Below, piece after piece: positions 45,068 through 53,772 of a DNA stretch of 64,000 bases. Source of the DNA: Arthrobacter sp. 9AX (GTDB lineage: Bacteria > Actinomycetota > Actinomycetes > Actinomycetales > Micrococcaceae); contig NZ_LR733293.1 in the NCBI RefSeq assembly GCF_902506095.1, positions 1,671,061 to 1,735,060 on the forward strand. The letters run 5' to 3'. The translations under genes were made by a program, and so were the position numbers. Under the pieces are notes generated by a model. That model made no database searches. It saw only the letters and a program-made list of their open reading frames with translations, and was not told the origin of the DNA. The stretch's first letter is position 1, and every line of letters starts with the position of its first letter.

Positions 45068-45448
45068 ATGGGTAACGAGGCCCACACTCCGGACGCAGCG
45101 GCGTCCGTGGACTTTGAACAGGTCCAGTCGACCGGGCAGTTCCAGGAATTGCGCAAGCGTCACCGCAGCTTTGTTTTCCCCATGGCAGTGGCATTCCTGC
45201 TGTGGTACTTCGCCTACGTCCTGCTGGCGGACTACGCCGTGGGCTTTATGTCCACCAAGGTCTGGGGCAACATCAACATCGGCCTGATTCTCGGCCTGCT
45301 CCAGTTCGTCTCCACGTTTGCGATCACCGGCTGGTACGTCCACTACTCCAACAAGCGGCTTGACCCCATCGCCAAGGAGATCCGGGACGAGATCGAGGGA
45401 CACGAATTCGATAAGCACGGCAACCGGGTGGGCGGAACAAACAAATGA
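45068..45448 (+). CDS. DUF485 domain-containing membrane protein
   Basis: A 126-residue protein with the DUF485 pattern. FQELRKRHRSFVFPMAVAFL leads into helix 1; GFMSTKVWGNINIGLILGLLQ and FVSTFAITGWYVHYSNK make helix 2. It is translationally coupled to the following symporter through ATGA. In known systems DUF485 proteins accompany ActP-type acetate permeases, and their exact role is unknown. GAGGAGGA precedes ATG 45068. Confidence 0.92.
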   Translation: MGNEAHTPDAAASVDFEQVQSTGQFQELRKRHRSFVFPMAVAFLLWYFAYVLLADYAVGFMSTKVWGNINIGLILGLLQFVSTFAITGWYVHYSNKRLDPIAKEIRDEIEGHEFDKHGNRVGGTNK

Positions 45449-47061
45449 TCAACATAGCCACAGCGGTGGATGTCGCCGCCCTCAAGGACACCACCTTGCT
45501 GAACATGGGCATTTTCGGCCTGTTCGTCGCCGTCACCATGGTGATTGTGTTCCGCGCCAGCCGGAACAACAAGACCGCGGCCGACTACTACGCGGCCGGC
45601 CGCTCCTTTACCGGTTCCCAGAACGGCACCGCCATCGCCGGGGACTACCTCTCGGCCGCCTCCTTCCTGGGCATCACGGGCGCCATTGCCATCAACGGAT
45701 ATGACGGTTTTATGTACTCCATCGGGTTCCTGGTGGCCTGGCTGGTGGCGCTGCTGCTGGTCGCGGAGCTCCTGCGCAACACCGGCAAGTTCACCATGGC
45801 CGACGTCCTGTCCTTCCGGCTCAAGCAACGGCCCGTCCGCATCGCCGCCGCGATCTCCACCCTGGCCGTCTGCTTCTTCTACCTGCTGGCACAGATGGCA
45901 GGCGCAGGCAGCCTGATCTCGCTGCTGCTGGGCATCAGCGATTGGGGCGGACAGGCACTGGTGATCATCGTCGTCGGCGCCCTGATGATCATGTACGTGC
46001 TGATCGGCGGCATGAAAGGCACCACCTGGGTGCAGATCATCAAGGCCATCCTGCTTATTGCCGGCGCCGCCGTGATGACGTTCTGGGTCCTGGCCATCTA
46101 CGGCTTCAACCTCTCGGCCCTGCTGGGCGGCGCGGTGGAGACCGCCAACAACCCGGCCGTCCTCAACCCGGGACTGCAGTACGGCAAGACCGAGACGTCA
46201 AAACTCGACTTTATGTCGCTGGGCCTCGCGCTGGTCCTGGGCACGGCAGCCCTGCCGCACGTCCTGATGCGCTTCTACACGGTCCCCACGGCCAAAGAGG
46301 CCCGCAAGTCCGTGGTGTGGTCGATCTGGCTGATCGGCCTCTTCTACCTCTTCACCCTGGTGCTCGGTTACGGTGCTGCAGCGCTGGTGGGTGCCGACAC
46401 CATCAAATCAGCGCCGGGCGGCGTGAACGCGGCGGCTCCGCTGCTGGCCTTCCACCTGGGCGGCCCGCTGCTGCTGGGCTTCATTTCGGCGGTGGCTTTC
46501 GCCACCATCCTCGCCGTGGTGGCCGGCCTGACCATCACCGCAGCGGCGTCCTTCGCGCATGACATCTACGCCAACGTCATCGCCAAGGGAAAGGCCGACG
46601 CCGAAACCGAAGTTAAGGTGGCCCGGCGCACCGTAGTGGTCATAGGCATCCTCGCCATCCTGGGCGGCATCCTCGCCAACGGGCAGAACGTGGCGTTCCT
46701 GGTGGCCCTGGCCTTCGCGGTCGCCGCCTCCGCCAACCTGCCCACCATCCTCTACTCCCTGTTCTGGCGGAGGTTCACCACGCAGGGCGCGGTGTGGAGC
46801 ATGTACGGCGGACTGGGGGCTGCGATTGTCCTGATCATCTTCTCGCCGGTGGTTTCCGGCGGGCCGACCTCCATGATCAAGGACGCCCACTTCGCCTGGT
46901 TCCCGCTCAGCAACCCCGGCATTGTGTCCATCCCGCTGGCGTTCCTGCTGGGCTGGCTCGGAACCGTCCTGGACAAGTCACGCGAGGACACTGCCAAGCA
47001 GGCCGAGATGGAAGTCCGGTCCCTCACCGGTGTGGGCGCGGAAAAGGCGGTCGACCACTGA
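45445..47061 (+). CDS. actP: ActP/MctC-type cation:monocarboxylate symporter
   Basis: A 538-residue SSS-family carrier with about thirteen helices. GDYLSAASFLGITGAIAING and LPHVLMRFYTVPTAKEARKSVVW are characteristic of acetate/pyruvate/propionate permeases. The start overlaps the DUF485 stop (ATGA). It is the second such symporter module here; the paralogue at 41085 is shorter and clearly diverged. A bidirectional terminator follows at 47130-47176. Confidence 0.92.
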   Translation: MINIATAVDVAALKDTTLLNMGIFGLFVAVTMVIVFRASRNNKTAADYYAAGRSFTGSQNGTAIAGDYLSAASFLGITGAIAINGYDGFMYSIGFLVAWLVALLLVAELLRNTGKFTMADVLSFRLKQRPVRIAAAISTLAVCFFYLLAQMAGAGSLISLLLGISDWGGQALVIIVVGALMIMYVLIGGMKGTTWVQIIKAILLIAGAAVMTFWVLAIYGFNLSALLGGAVETANNPAVLNPGLQYGKTETSKLDFMSLGLALVLGTAALPHVLMRFYTVPTAKEARKSVVWSIWLIGLFYLFTLVLGYGAAALVGADTIKSAPGGVNAAAPLLAFHLGGPLLLGFISAVAFATILAVVAGLTITAAASFAHDIYANVIAKGKADAETEVKVARRTVVVIGILAILGGILANGQNVAFLVALAFAVAASANLPTILYSLFWRRFTTQGAVWSMYGGLGAAIVLIIFSPVVSGGPTSMIKDAHFAWFPLSNPGIVSIPLAFLLGWLGTVLDKSREDTAKQAEMEVRSLTGVGAEKAVDH

Positions 47062-47073
47062 CAGCGGTCAACC

Positions 47074-47107
47074 GCTGAGAACGGTCAGACGCTGAGAACG
47101 GTCAGAC
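47074..47107. repeat. 17-bp tandem repeat after actP
   Basis: GCTGAGAACGGTCAGAC occurs at 47074 and 47091, with a partial third copy (GCTGA) after it, between the actP stop and its terminator. No function is evident. Confidence 0.8.
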
Positions 47108-47129
47108 GCTGACCTGGCTGGACGGCAGC

Positions 47130-47176
47130 AACCGGAACGAGCCTTCGCGCTTCAGGCGCGGAGGCTCGTTCCGGTT
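47130..47176. terminator. Bidirectional terminator between actP and the minus-strand membrane gene
   Basis: AACCGGAACGAGCCT pairs perfectly with AGGCTCGTTCCGGTT, with T-rich sequence after the stem. Confidence 0.85.
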
Positions 47177-47253
47177 TTCGTTCCTGCCGGCGGAGGGCAG
47201 GGGAGCGGGCTTTGGCGGCGGGTGTCCCGGTCGGGAGCGCAGCGGGTGTCCCG

Positions 47254-47901
47254 TCAGTTCCCGTGGTGGCTTTCCTGCTGCAAATTGCCCCCGTGTTGGC
47301 CGTGCGGCACCGCATACCGGCCGGCCGCGGAGGCGGCGAGGCCCGGCGTCGTAATTCCTGCCACCAGTACGGCCCCCGCAAAGGCCGCCAGCAGCAGCCT
47401 GCCCGGGCCAGATGCCGCAGGGGCGGCAACCTGCCCCTGCTGCTCCCGGGCAGTGAAGCGCCGAAGCCAGGTGGCCGCAGCACTGATGATCAGCGTCAGC
47501 AGCAGGGCGGTGAGCTGGCTGAGGTTGAGGACGGAGGTCTCAGCTGTGGCAAAGGCGATGGCGCCAACGTGGAGGGCGGCTGCGGTGGCCAGGACAAAGA
47601 GTGCGCCCCTGCCCGAGGGAACGCGCCCCTTCGCCAGGGACACCACGGTCCCCGCCAGCAGGCCCGCACCCCAGAGCCCCGCCACCGCGGCGGCCGCATG
47701 GTGCAGCGGGCCGGGCTCCCCGGCAGCGCCTGCCAGGAAACTTGAGCACATGGCCAGGTTCACTGAACCCGCACCGAAGCCGGCGAACCCGGCAAAGAGC
47801 CGCACAGCCGCAGCCTTCGGGCTCTCCCCGGGTGTGGCAGGCGCGGCCGGTCCGGCAGGCATGCCTCTCTGCGGCTCCGCCAGGGACGGCAGCCTGGACA
47901 T
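47254..47901 (-). CDS. Multi-pass membrane protein of unknown function
   Basis: A 215-residue protein with about five hydrophobic segments and many small residues (Ala, Gly). A His/Gln/Asn-rich tail (PHGQHGGNLQQESHHGN) might bind metal. No family is recognised. Start ATG 47901 is 5 bp after the stop of the DUF4383 gene on the same strand, so the two are very probably co-expressed. Confidence 0.65.
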   Translation of the reverse strand: MSRLPSLAEPQRGMPAGPAAPATPGESPKAAAVRLFAGFAGFGAGSVNLAMCSSFLAGAAGEPGPLHHAAAAVAGLWGAGLLAGTVVSLAKGRVPSGRGALFVLATAAALHVGAIAFATAETSVLNLSQLTALLLTLIISAAATWLRRFTAREQQGQVAAPAASGPGRLLLAAFAGAVLVAGITTPGLAASAAGRYAVPHGQHGGNLQQESHHGN

Positions 47902-47906
47902 CGGTG

Positions 47907-48311
47907 CTAGGCCCGGACGGCAGCGGGGGACTTGTCCAGCGACAGGCCCACGCCCAGGAGAAGCACGGCGCTGGCGAGGTGCAGCACGTTGTCGGCGCCG
48001 TTGAGCGCAATGATATTCAGCGGGGAACTCAGGAGGAACAGGCCCAGCACACCGACCAGCAGGTAAACGGCGCCAACGGCGGCGTTGACGGTGCGGGCGC
48101 TTGCCGTGCCTTTCAGTCCGGCGAAGAGCAGCGCGGCGCCGATAGCGAGGTGGATGACGTTGTGCAGGGGATTGACTTCGAAAATGATGAGGCTGGATCC
48201 CTCGGTGGCCGCGAAGCCGACGCCGCCTGTGACGGCGAAACCCAGGAGGCCGACGAGCAGGTAGACGGCTCCGAAAGCGGTGGCAACGAGACGGTTGGGT
48301 GAAGTGCGCAT
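47907..48311 (-). CDS. DUF4383 membrane protein
   Basis: A 134-residue protein with four membrane helices forming two internally similar halves: GAVYLLVGLLGF ... NPLHNVIHLAIGAALL and GAVYLLVGVLGL ... NGADNVLHLASAVLLL. This is the DUF4383 pattern. Function unknown. Start ATG 48311 follows GGAAGGA. It heads a two-gene unit with the His-tailed membrane protein. Confidence 0.85.
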   Translation of the reverse strand: MRTSPNRLVATAFGAVYLLVGLLGFAVTGGVGFAATEGSSLIIFEVNPLHNVIHLAIGAALLFAGLKGTASARTVNAAVGAVYLLVGVLGLFLLSSPLNIIALNGADNVLHLASAVLLLGVGLSLDKSPAAVRA

Positions 48312-48509
48312 GGCCCGAATCCTTCCGGTAGTGCGGGTGTGGTCCCGCCGGATTTCAGGTCCCGGTGCGGGACCCTCGCCAGCAATTCGGACCATGCGGC
48401 ACTACGGATGGGTCGGTTGCCGGCAAGCGGTCCGTCCCGGGCATGAGGCACCTTGGTTGGACGTTGGAGCAGGTGACGGCTTGGCGTTGCCGAAGCCGGC
48501 GCGCCGGCG

Positions 48510-49190
48510 TCAGGCCTTGGGCCGGAGCTTGATATTGGTCATCTTCATCCCGTCGGTGCCCTCAAAGCGGTATGCGAGGTCCACTTCCTTGCCGTCGCAG
48601 GTAATGATGCCCGCCACGTCCGCGGCTTTGACCCCGTTTTCGGTGGCCACCTTGAGGTCGTTGTAGGACGGCTTGCAGGAGTCATTCATTTCCAGGCTTT
48701 CGACGCCGGAAATAAAGGTTTCCTTGGACAGCTGTTCCTTCAGGGCCGGGTCGAGGTAGTCGTCGTAGGCTTTGGAGTTTTCACCGGCAATGACCAGCTT
48801 GGTGAAACCGTCGGCCAGGCCCCGGGCCTGGTTGGTGGCACTGCCAGCCACGTTGACCAGGATAACGATCCCCACGATCGCGAGCAGCAGGACACCGCCG
48901 ATGCTGCCGAGGATGATCCACAGCTTCCGGCGGCCCCTGGCCGGGGGCTGCTGGCCGGGCAGGCCGAAGGGAGCGGCTTCCTGGTATACGGCGGCCGGGG
49001 CCTGGTACCCGCTTTGGGAAACCGGGTACCCGCCGTGAGGACCCTGGTAGCCGCCTTCGGGAGCCGGGTACCCGCTGCCGGGAACCGGGTTGGCCTGTCC
49101 GCCCTGCACCTGCGGCTGCTGTGGGGGTACAGGCGGCTGCGGTGCGTAGCCGGGTTCTCCCGGCTGGTACGGGGCCTGAGGATTGCTCAA
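48510..49190 (-). CDS. Membrane-anchored protein with Pro/Gln/Gly/Tyr-rich N-terminus
   Basis: A 226-residue protein. Residues 1-85 are cytosolic low-complexity sequence with repeated GGYQ/SGYQ/PGYA steps. One membrane helix follows (LWIILGSIGGVLLLAIVGIVIL), then an extracytoplasmic domain of about 110 residues with two Cys (SCKPSY; ITCDGK) that could form a disulfide. It resembles actinobacterial DUF4878/DUF4333-type proteins. Start TTG 49190 is chosen because GGAAAGG lies upstream and the longer frame is unlike the family. Confidence 0.7.
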   Translation of the reverse strand: MSNPQAPYQPGEPGYAPQPPVPPQQPQVQGGQANPVPGSGYPAPEGGYQGPHGGYPVSQSGYQAPAAVYQEAAPFGLPGQQPPARGRRKLWIILGSIGGVLLLAIVGIVILVNVAGSATNQARGLADGFTKLVIAGENSKAYDDYLDPALKEQLSKETFISGVESLEMNDSCKPSYNDLKVATENGVKAADVAGIITCDGKEVDLAYRFEGTDGMKMTNIKLRPKA

Positions 49191-49323
49191 GATGGCGCCT
49201 TTCCGGCGGGGTGCGCTGCACCGCCTGGTAGCGGGGACCAGTGCCGGCACCCATGGATAACTTGGATCAGCCTATAGCGGGCAGGGCAGTCGTCATACTT
49301 TATGGCGGGCGCTTGCTCCGCTT

Positions 49324-49363
49324 TCCGGGCAGGCACGCACTTCCCTCGCGTGCCTGCCCCGGA
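49324..49363. terminator. Hairpin after the Lrp regulator gene
   Basis: TCCGGGCAGGCACGC pairs with GCGTGCCTGCCCCGGA around a 9-nt loop, just past the Lrp stop on the minus strand. No T-tract. Confidence 0.5.
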
Positions 49364-49367
49364 GCAG

Positions 49368-49841
49368 CTACCCGGCCTGCGAACCACGCTCAAGCAGGGG
49401 CTGGACCCGGAACGGGATGAGTTCGCCCATGGCCAGGGCGGTGTCCGTGCGGTCCACGCCGTCGCAGGCGAGGATTTTTCCGTTGATCCTGAAAAGGTCC
49501 TCGGCATCCAGGGCCACTACCCGGAGCAGGAGGTCGGCGGAGCCTGTGAGCCCGTAGCCTTCGAGGATTTCGGGCACGTCCGCCAGGTCCTTCGCCAGCT
49601 GGCCAAGTTTTTGCTGCTGGACATGGACGGAAATGAAGGCCATCAGCGGGTAGCCCAGGGACGCCGGATTGATCCGGCGTTCGAAGGACAGGAAGACGTG
49701 CTTTTTCTCCAGCTGGGCCATCCGGGCCTGCACAGTGTTCCTGGACAGCCCCAGCTTCTGTGCGAGCGCCACCACCGTCCGCCGCGGGTCCTGGGCCAGG
49801 GCCGAAAGGAGGCGGGTGTCAGTGCCATCCAAAGCTTGCAT
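49368..49841 (-). CDS. Lrp/AsnC-family regulator (BkdR-like)
   Basis: A 157-residue regulator with an N-terminal helix-turn-helix (VVALAQKLGLSRNTVQARMAQLEK) and a C-terminal RAM ligand-binding domain. It is divergent from the branched-chain keto-acid dehydrogenase operon across 193 bp, the same arrangement as Pseudomonas bkdR and the bkd operon, whose regulator senses branched-chain amino acids. Regulation of 50035-53695 is therefore likely, though inferred. Start ATG 49841; an in-frame ATG lies six codons upstream. Confidence 0.9.
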   Translation of the reverse strand: MQALDGTDTRLLSALAQDPRRTVVALAQKLGLSRNTVQARMAQLEKKHVFLSFERRINPASLGYPLMAFISVHVQQQKLGQLAKDLADVPEILEGYGLTGSADLLLRVVALDAEDLFRINGKILACDGVDRTDTALAMGELIPFRVQPLLERGSQAG

Positions 49842-49884
49842 AATGCGCAACGTTAGCATCGTCCGGAGCCGCCGGACAGAGCAT

Positions 49885-49925
49885 ATTGCTCAGCGAGGGC
49901 CGCGGTGGTTGTACCCAATGAGCAT
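49885..49925. promoter_or_regulatory. Candidate Lrp operator in the bkd divergent region
   Basis: ATTGCTCA (49885-49892) and TGAGCAT (49919-49925) form an interrupted inverted repeat in AT-richer sequence between the Lrp and E1-alpha starts. Confidence 0.45.
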
Positions 49926-50034
49926 TGTGAGTAGGGTCACAGTATCCGGGGCAACGGCGCCCGGAAGGCCGGCGGCAGAGGGATCACAAGTCCACGGAAT
50001 CCGCAGGTCAACGACGTGAGAGGTTGCGGCTATC

Positions 50035-51228
50035 GTGTCTACAGACGGAATGGGCCAAGGCAGCGCAAGTGCCCCCATCGCTGCTGATTTCACCGGCACG
50101 GGTGGTCCAGCGCAGACCCCCGGGCGGGCAGCGGAGCTTGTCCAGCTGATCACCCCGTCGGGGGAGCGGATCAGCCACCCGGAATTTGATCCCTTGCTGC
50201 AGGACATCACCGATGAACAGCTGTGCTCGCTGTTCGAGGACATGACGGTCATCCGGCGGATCGACGTTGAAGCCACGGCCCTGCAACGGCAGGGTGAGCT
50301 GGCATTGTGGCCGCCGCTGCTCGGGCAGGAAGCCGCGCAGATCGGTTCCGGCCGGGCCCTGCGCGCCGATGACTTTGTGTTCTCCAGCTACCGCGAAAAC
50401 GGTGTTGCCTACTGCCGCGGCGTTGATCTCACGGACATCGTGAGGGTCTGGCGCGGCAACTCATCCTCCGGCTGGGATCCGTACTCCATCAACATGGCCA
50501 CGCCGCAGATCATCATCGGCGCCCAGACCCTGCACGCCACCGGTTATGCCATGGGAATCCAGAACGACGGCGCGGATTCGGTGGCCGTAACCTACTTTGG
50601 GGACGGCGCCACCAGCGAGGGTGACGTCAATGAAGCCATGGTCTTCGCTGCAAGCTTCCAGGTTCCGGTGGTGTTCTTCTGCACCAACAACCAGTGGGCC
50701 ATCTCTGAGCCGGTCCGGCTTCAGTCCCATATCCAGCTGGCAGACAGGGCAGCAGGCTTCGGCATCCCCAGCCTGCGCGTGGACGGCAACGACGTCCTGG
50801 CCGTGATGGCCGCAACCAGGGTGGCCCTGGACCGCGCCCGGCACGGCGGCGGTCCAACATTCATTGAGGCCGTCAGCTACCGGATGGGTCCGCACACCAC
50901 GGCCGATGACCCCACCCGCTACCGTGATGCCAACGAACTGGAGGACTGGGCAGCGAAGGATCCGATCAGCCGGGTCGAGGCCCTGCTGGACCGCAAAGGC
51001 CTGCTGACGCCGGAGCTGCAGCAGCAGGTCCGGGACAAGGCCGACGCCGTGGCCCGGGAAATGCGCGCAGGCTGCACCACCATGCCGGACCCGCAGCCGC
51101 TGGACATTTTCAAGCACGTGTACAGCACGCCCAACTCCTGGCTGGACCGGCAGCAGGACCATTACACCCGTTACCTGGCCTCCTTCGGTGATCCCGCGGA
51201 AGCTGTATCAGAAGAAGGTGCACGCTGA
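50035..51228 (+). CDS. bkdA: Branched-chain 2-oxoacid dehydrogenase E1 alpha subunit
   Basis: A 397-residue thiamine-diphosphate subunit. The TPP/Mg motif is present as FGDGATSEGDVNEAMVFA followed by FFCTNNQWAIS. YRMGPHTTADDPTRYR is the loop carrying the phosphorylation-type site and is typical of the branched-chain/pyruvate type. It decarboxylates 2-oxo acids from Leu, Ile and Val. Start GTG 50035. The next gene starts at the stop codon, so E1 alpha and beta are coupled. Pyruvate as substrate cannot be excluded by sequence, but the context favours branched-chain acids. Confidence 0.9.
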   Translation: MSTDGMGQGSASAPIAADFTGTGGPAQTPGRAAELVQLITPSGERISHPEFDPLLQDITDEQLCSLFEDMTVIRRIDVEATALQRQGELALWPPLLGQEAAQIGSGRALRADDFVFSSYRENGVAYCRGVDLTDIVRVWRGNSSSGWDPYSINMATPQIIIGAQTLHATGYAMGIQNDGADSVAVTYFGDGATSEGDVNEAMVFAASFQVPVVFFCTNNQWAISEPVRLQSHIQLADRAAGFGIPSLRVDGNDVLAVMAATRVALDRARHGGGPTFIEAVSYRMGPHTTADDPTRYRDANELEDWAAKDPISRVEALLDRKGLLTPELQQQVRDKADAVAREMRAGCTTMPDPQPLDIFKHVYSTPNSWLDRQQDHYTRYLASFGDPAEAVSEEGAR

Positions 51229-52238
51229 TGACCCAGATGACCTTTGCCCGCGCCATCAACGCAGGCCTGCGCAAGTCGTTGGAGAACGATCCCAAGGTGG
51301 TCCTCCTGGGAGAGGACATCGGCGCGCTGGGCGGCGTGTTCAGGGTGACCGACGGCCTGCAGAAGGACTTCGGCAAGCACCGTGTTGTGGACACGCCACT
51401 GGCTGAATCGGCCATTGTGGGAACGGCGGTGGGGTTGGCCTACCGCGGCTACCGTCCCGTGGTGGAAATCCAGTTCGACGGCTTTATCTACCCCGCATTC
51501 GACCAGATCGTCAGCCAGGTGGCCAAGCTGCACTACCGTACCCGCGGCGCGGTCAAGATGCCCATCACCATCCGGGTCCCCTTCGGCGGTGGCATCGGCT
51601 CCCCGGAACACCATTCGGAGTCGCCCGAAGCCTACTTCACCCACACCTCCGGGCTTCGCGTGGTCACCGTGTCCAACCCGCAGGACGCACACACAGTCAT
51701 CCAGCAGGCCATCTCCTGCGACGACCCCGTGCTGTATTTCGAGCCCAAACGCCGATACCACGACAAAGGCGAGGTGGACGAGTCTGTCGATCCGCGCACA
51801 GCCGTGCCCATGGACCAGGCCCGGGTGGTCACCGAGGGCGCCGACGTCACCCTGGTGGCCTACGGTCCGTTGGTAAAAACTGCCCGGGACGCAGCCTTGG
51901 CCGCGGCTGACGAAGGGATTTCCCTCGAGGTCATCGACCTGCGCTCGCTGGCCCCCGTGGACTACGACACCGTTGTTGCTTCGGTCCGCAAGACCGGGCG
52001 CCTGGTGGTTACGCACGAAGCCGGCCAGTCAGGCGGCCTCGGCGCAGAGGTGGCTGCCAGCATTACCGAACGGTGCTTCTACCACTTGGAGGCTGCGCCG
52101 GTCCGGGTCACCGGATTCGACATCCCGTACCCGTATTCCAAGCTGGAAATGCACCACCTGCCCGGTCTGGACCGGATCCTCGACGGCGTGGACCGTGCCC
52201 TGGGCCGGCCGAACTCCCTCAGCGGGCTGGAAGGATGA
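51228..52238 (+). CDS. bkdB: Branched-chain 2-oxoacid dehydrogenase E1 beta subunit
   Basis: A 336-residue partner of E1 alpha. VVLLGEDIGALGGVFRVTDGL, IVGTAVGLAYRGYRPVVEIQF and THEAGQSGGLGAEVAASI are diagnostic E1-beta blocks. It forms the alpha2-beta2 decarboxylase. ATG 51228 overlaps the bkdA stop, and its own stop overlaps the E2 start (ATGA). Confidence 0.94.
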   Translation: MTQMTFARAINAGLRKSLENDPKVVLLGEDIGALGGVFRVTDGLQKDFGKHRVVDTPLAESAIVGTAVGLAYRGYRPVVEIQFDGFIYPAFDQIVSQVAKLHYRTRGAVKMPITIRVPFGGGIGSPEHHSESPEAYFTHTSGLRVVTVSNPQDAHTVIQQAISCDDPVLYFEPKRRYHDKGEVDESVDPRTAVPMDQARVVTEGADVTLVAYGPLVKTARDAALAAADEGISLEVIDLRSLAPVDYDTVVASVRKTGRLVVTHEAGQSGGLGAEVAASITERCFYHLEAAPVRVTGFDIPYPYSKLEMHHLPGLDRILDGVDRALGRPNSLSGLEG

Positions 52239-53695
52239 GCGGCACCATGATCAAAGAATTCCGCCTCCCGGACCTTGGGGAGGGGCTCACTGAATCGGAA
52301 ATCGTCAGCTGGAAGGTGGGTGTGGGCGATACGGTCAGCCTGAACCAGGTGATCGCCGAAGTGGAGACCGCCAAGGCAGTGGTGGAGCTTCCGTCCCCTT
52401 TTGCCGGCGTCATCAAGGAACTGCACGAGCAGCCCGGTACCATCGTGGAGGTGGGCAAGCCTATCGTGTCGTTTGAAGTGGCGGACGACGACGGCGCCTC
52501 CCCGGGTGGGCCTGCCATGCCCGCGTCGTCCCCCGCGGAGCAGGATGCACCGCCGGCGCTTCGGGGCCAGGGCGAGCTCCGCGGCCAGGAGGCGGAGCCG
52601 GAGCCCGGGCCGAAACCGGCACCGGCCAAAAGGGAACCCAACCTGGTGGGCTATGGCGCCGTCGTCGAAAGCTCCGGCCGGCCCGTGCGACGCCCCCGCA
52701 ACCTGCAGACGGCGGTGATTGAGCCGGCGGTGGTTGGGCCTGTCGAAACCATGTCCCCGGTGGTTGAGCCCGGCCAAACCCGGCCTGTGGAAACCGGAAC
52801 AAGGCCCCGCTCCACCCCGCCGGTGCGGAAATTCGCGCGGGACCTCGGCGTCGACCTGGCCGTGGTCTCCGGGACGGGTCCGCAGGGGCTGATCACCCGG
52901 GAGGACGTGCAGCACTTTGTGGAGGAACAGTCGGTAAGCGCCGGCCCGCGTGAACAGGCGACTTTATCCCCGGCCGGCACCCCATCCCCGGGGGAGCGGG
53001 AAACCCGGACGCCCATCAAGGGAGTGCGGAAGTTCACGGCTGCCGCCATGGTGGAGAGCGCCTTCACCGCTCCGCATGTCACGGAATTCCTGACGGTGGA
53101 CGTCACTCCCGCCATGGAGTTGCTGGCCAGGCTCAAGGGCAGCCGCGAGTTTTCCGGCCACAAGCTGACGCCGCTGACGCTTGCGGCCAAGGCGGTCCTG
53201 ATCGCCCTGCGGCGGAATCCCGCCCTCAATGCGCGGTGGGACGAGGCGAACCAGGAGATCGTCACCTTCAACTACGTGAACCTGGGCATCGCGGCCGCAA
53301 CACCGCGGGGGCTGACCGTTCCCAACATTAAGGACGCCCACACCCTGTCCCTCCTCCAGCTCGCCGATGCGCTGACGAGGCTGACGGAAGCCGCCCGCGC
53401 CGGCAAAACCACACCCACCGACCTCACGGGTGGAACCATCTCCATTACCAACATCGGTGTCTTCGGGATCGACGCGGGGACGCCCATCCTCAACCCGGGG
53501 GAAGCAGCCATTCTCGCCCTGGGGGCCGTGCGGAACATGCCATGGGAGTACCAGGGCGAAGTGGCACTGCGCCAGGTCCTCACGCTGAGCCTGTCTTTCG
53601 ACCACCGCCTCGTGGACGGGGAGCAGGGCTCACGCTTCCTGTCGGACGCAGGCGCCATCCTCGCCGACCCGGGCATGGTCCTCACCATGGTCTAG
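52235..53695 (+). CDS. bkdC: Dihydrolipoamide acyltransferase E2 of the 2-oxoacid dehydrogenase
   Basis: A 486-residue E2 core. The lipoyl domain has K47 in VETAKAVVEL, a long Pro/Glu/Arg-rich linker follows (about 90-195), the peripheral subunit-binding domain (PPVRKFARDLGVDLAVVSG) is near 200, and the acyltransferase domain has the catalytic H457-x3-D461-G in SFDHRLVDGEQG. It accepts the acyl group from E1 and passes it to CoA. No E3 (lipoamide dehydrogenase) gene is in this operon. ATG 52247 is an alternative start. Confidence 0.93.
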   Translation: MSGTMIKEFRLPDLGEGLTESEIVSWKVGVGDTVSLNQVIAEVETAKAVVELPSPFAGVIKELHEQPGTIVEVGKPIVSFEVADDDGASPGGPAMPASSPAEQDAPPALRGQGELRGQEAEPEPGPKPAPAKREPNLVGYGAVVESSGRPVRRPRNLQTAVIEPAVVGPVETMSPVVEPGQTRPVETGTRPRSTPPVRKFARDLGVDLAVVSGTGPQGLITREDVQHFVEEQSVSAGPREQATLSPAGTPSPGERETRTPIKGVRKFTAAAMVESAFTAPHVTEFLTVDVTPAMELLARLKGSREFSGHKLTPLTLAAKAVLIALRRNPALNARWDEANQEIVTFNYVNLGIAAATPRGLTVPNIKDAHTLSLLQLADALTRLTEAARAGKTTPTDLTGGTISITNIGVFGIDAGTPILNPGEAAILALGAVRNMPWEYQGEVALRQVLTLSLSFDHRLVDGEQGSRFLSDAGAILADPGMVLTMV

Positions 53696-53703
53696 CCAGC
53701 CCG

Positions 53704-53768
53704 GGAGTTTTTGTCCAGATATGCAGGCTTCGAGGCGGTTTATCCCTGCATATCTGGACAAAAACTCC
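53704..53768. repeat. Perfect 24-bp inverted repeat between bkdC and the TetR gene
   Basis: 53704-53727 and 53745-53768 are exact reverse complements around a 17-nt loop. The T-run is in the 5' arm and the A-run in the 3' arm on the plus strand, and likewise on the minus strand, so the usual stem-then-T terminator order is absent in both directions. It separates two convergent genes and may still stop transcription, but it looks like a mobile-type palindromic element. Confidence 0.8.
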
Positions 53769-53772
53769 AGCG

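Noticed and set aside
53704..53768. An ordinary bidirectional intrinsic terminator.
   Set aside because: The T-run precedes the stem on both strands, the reverse of the required order.
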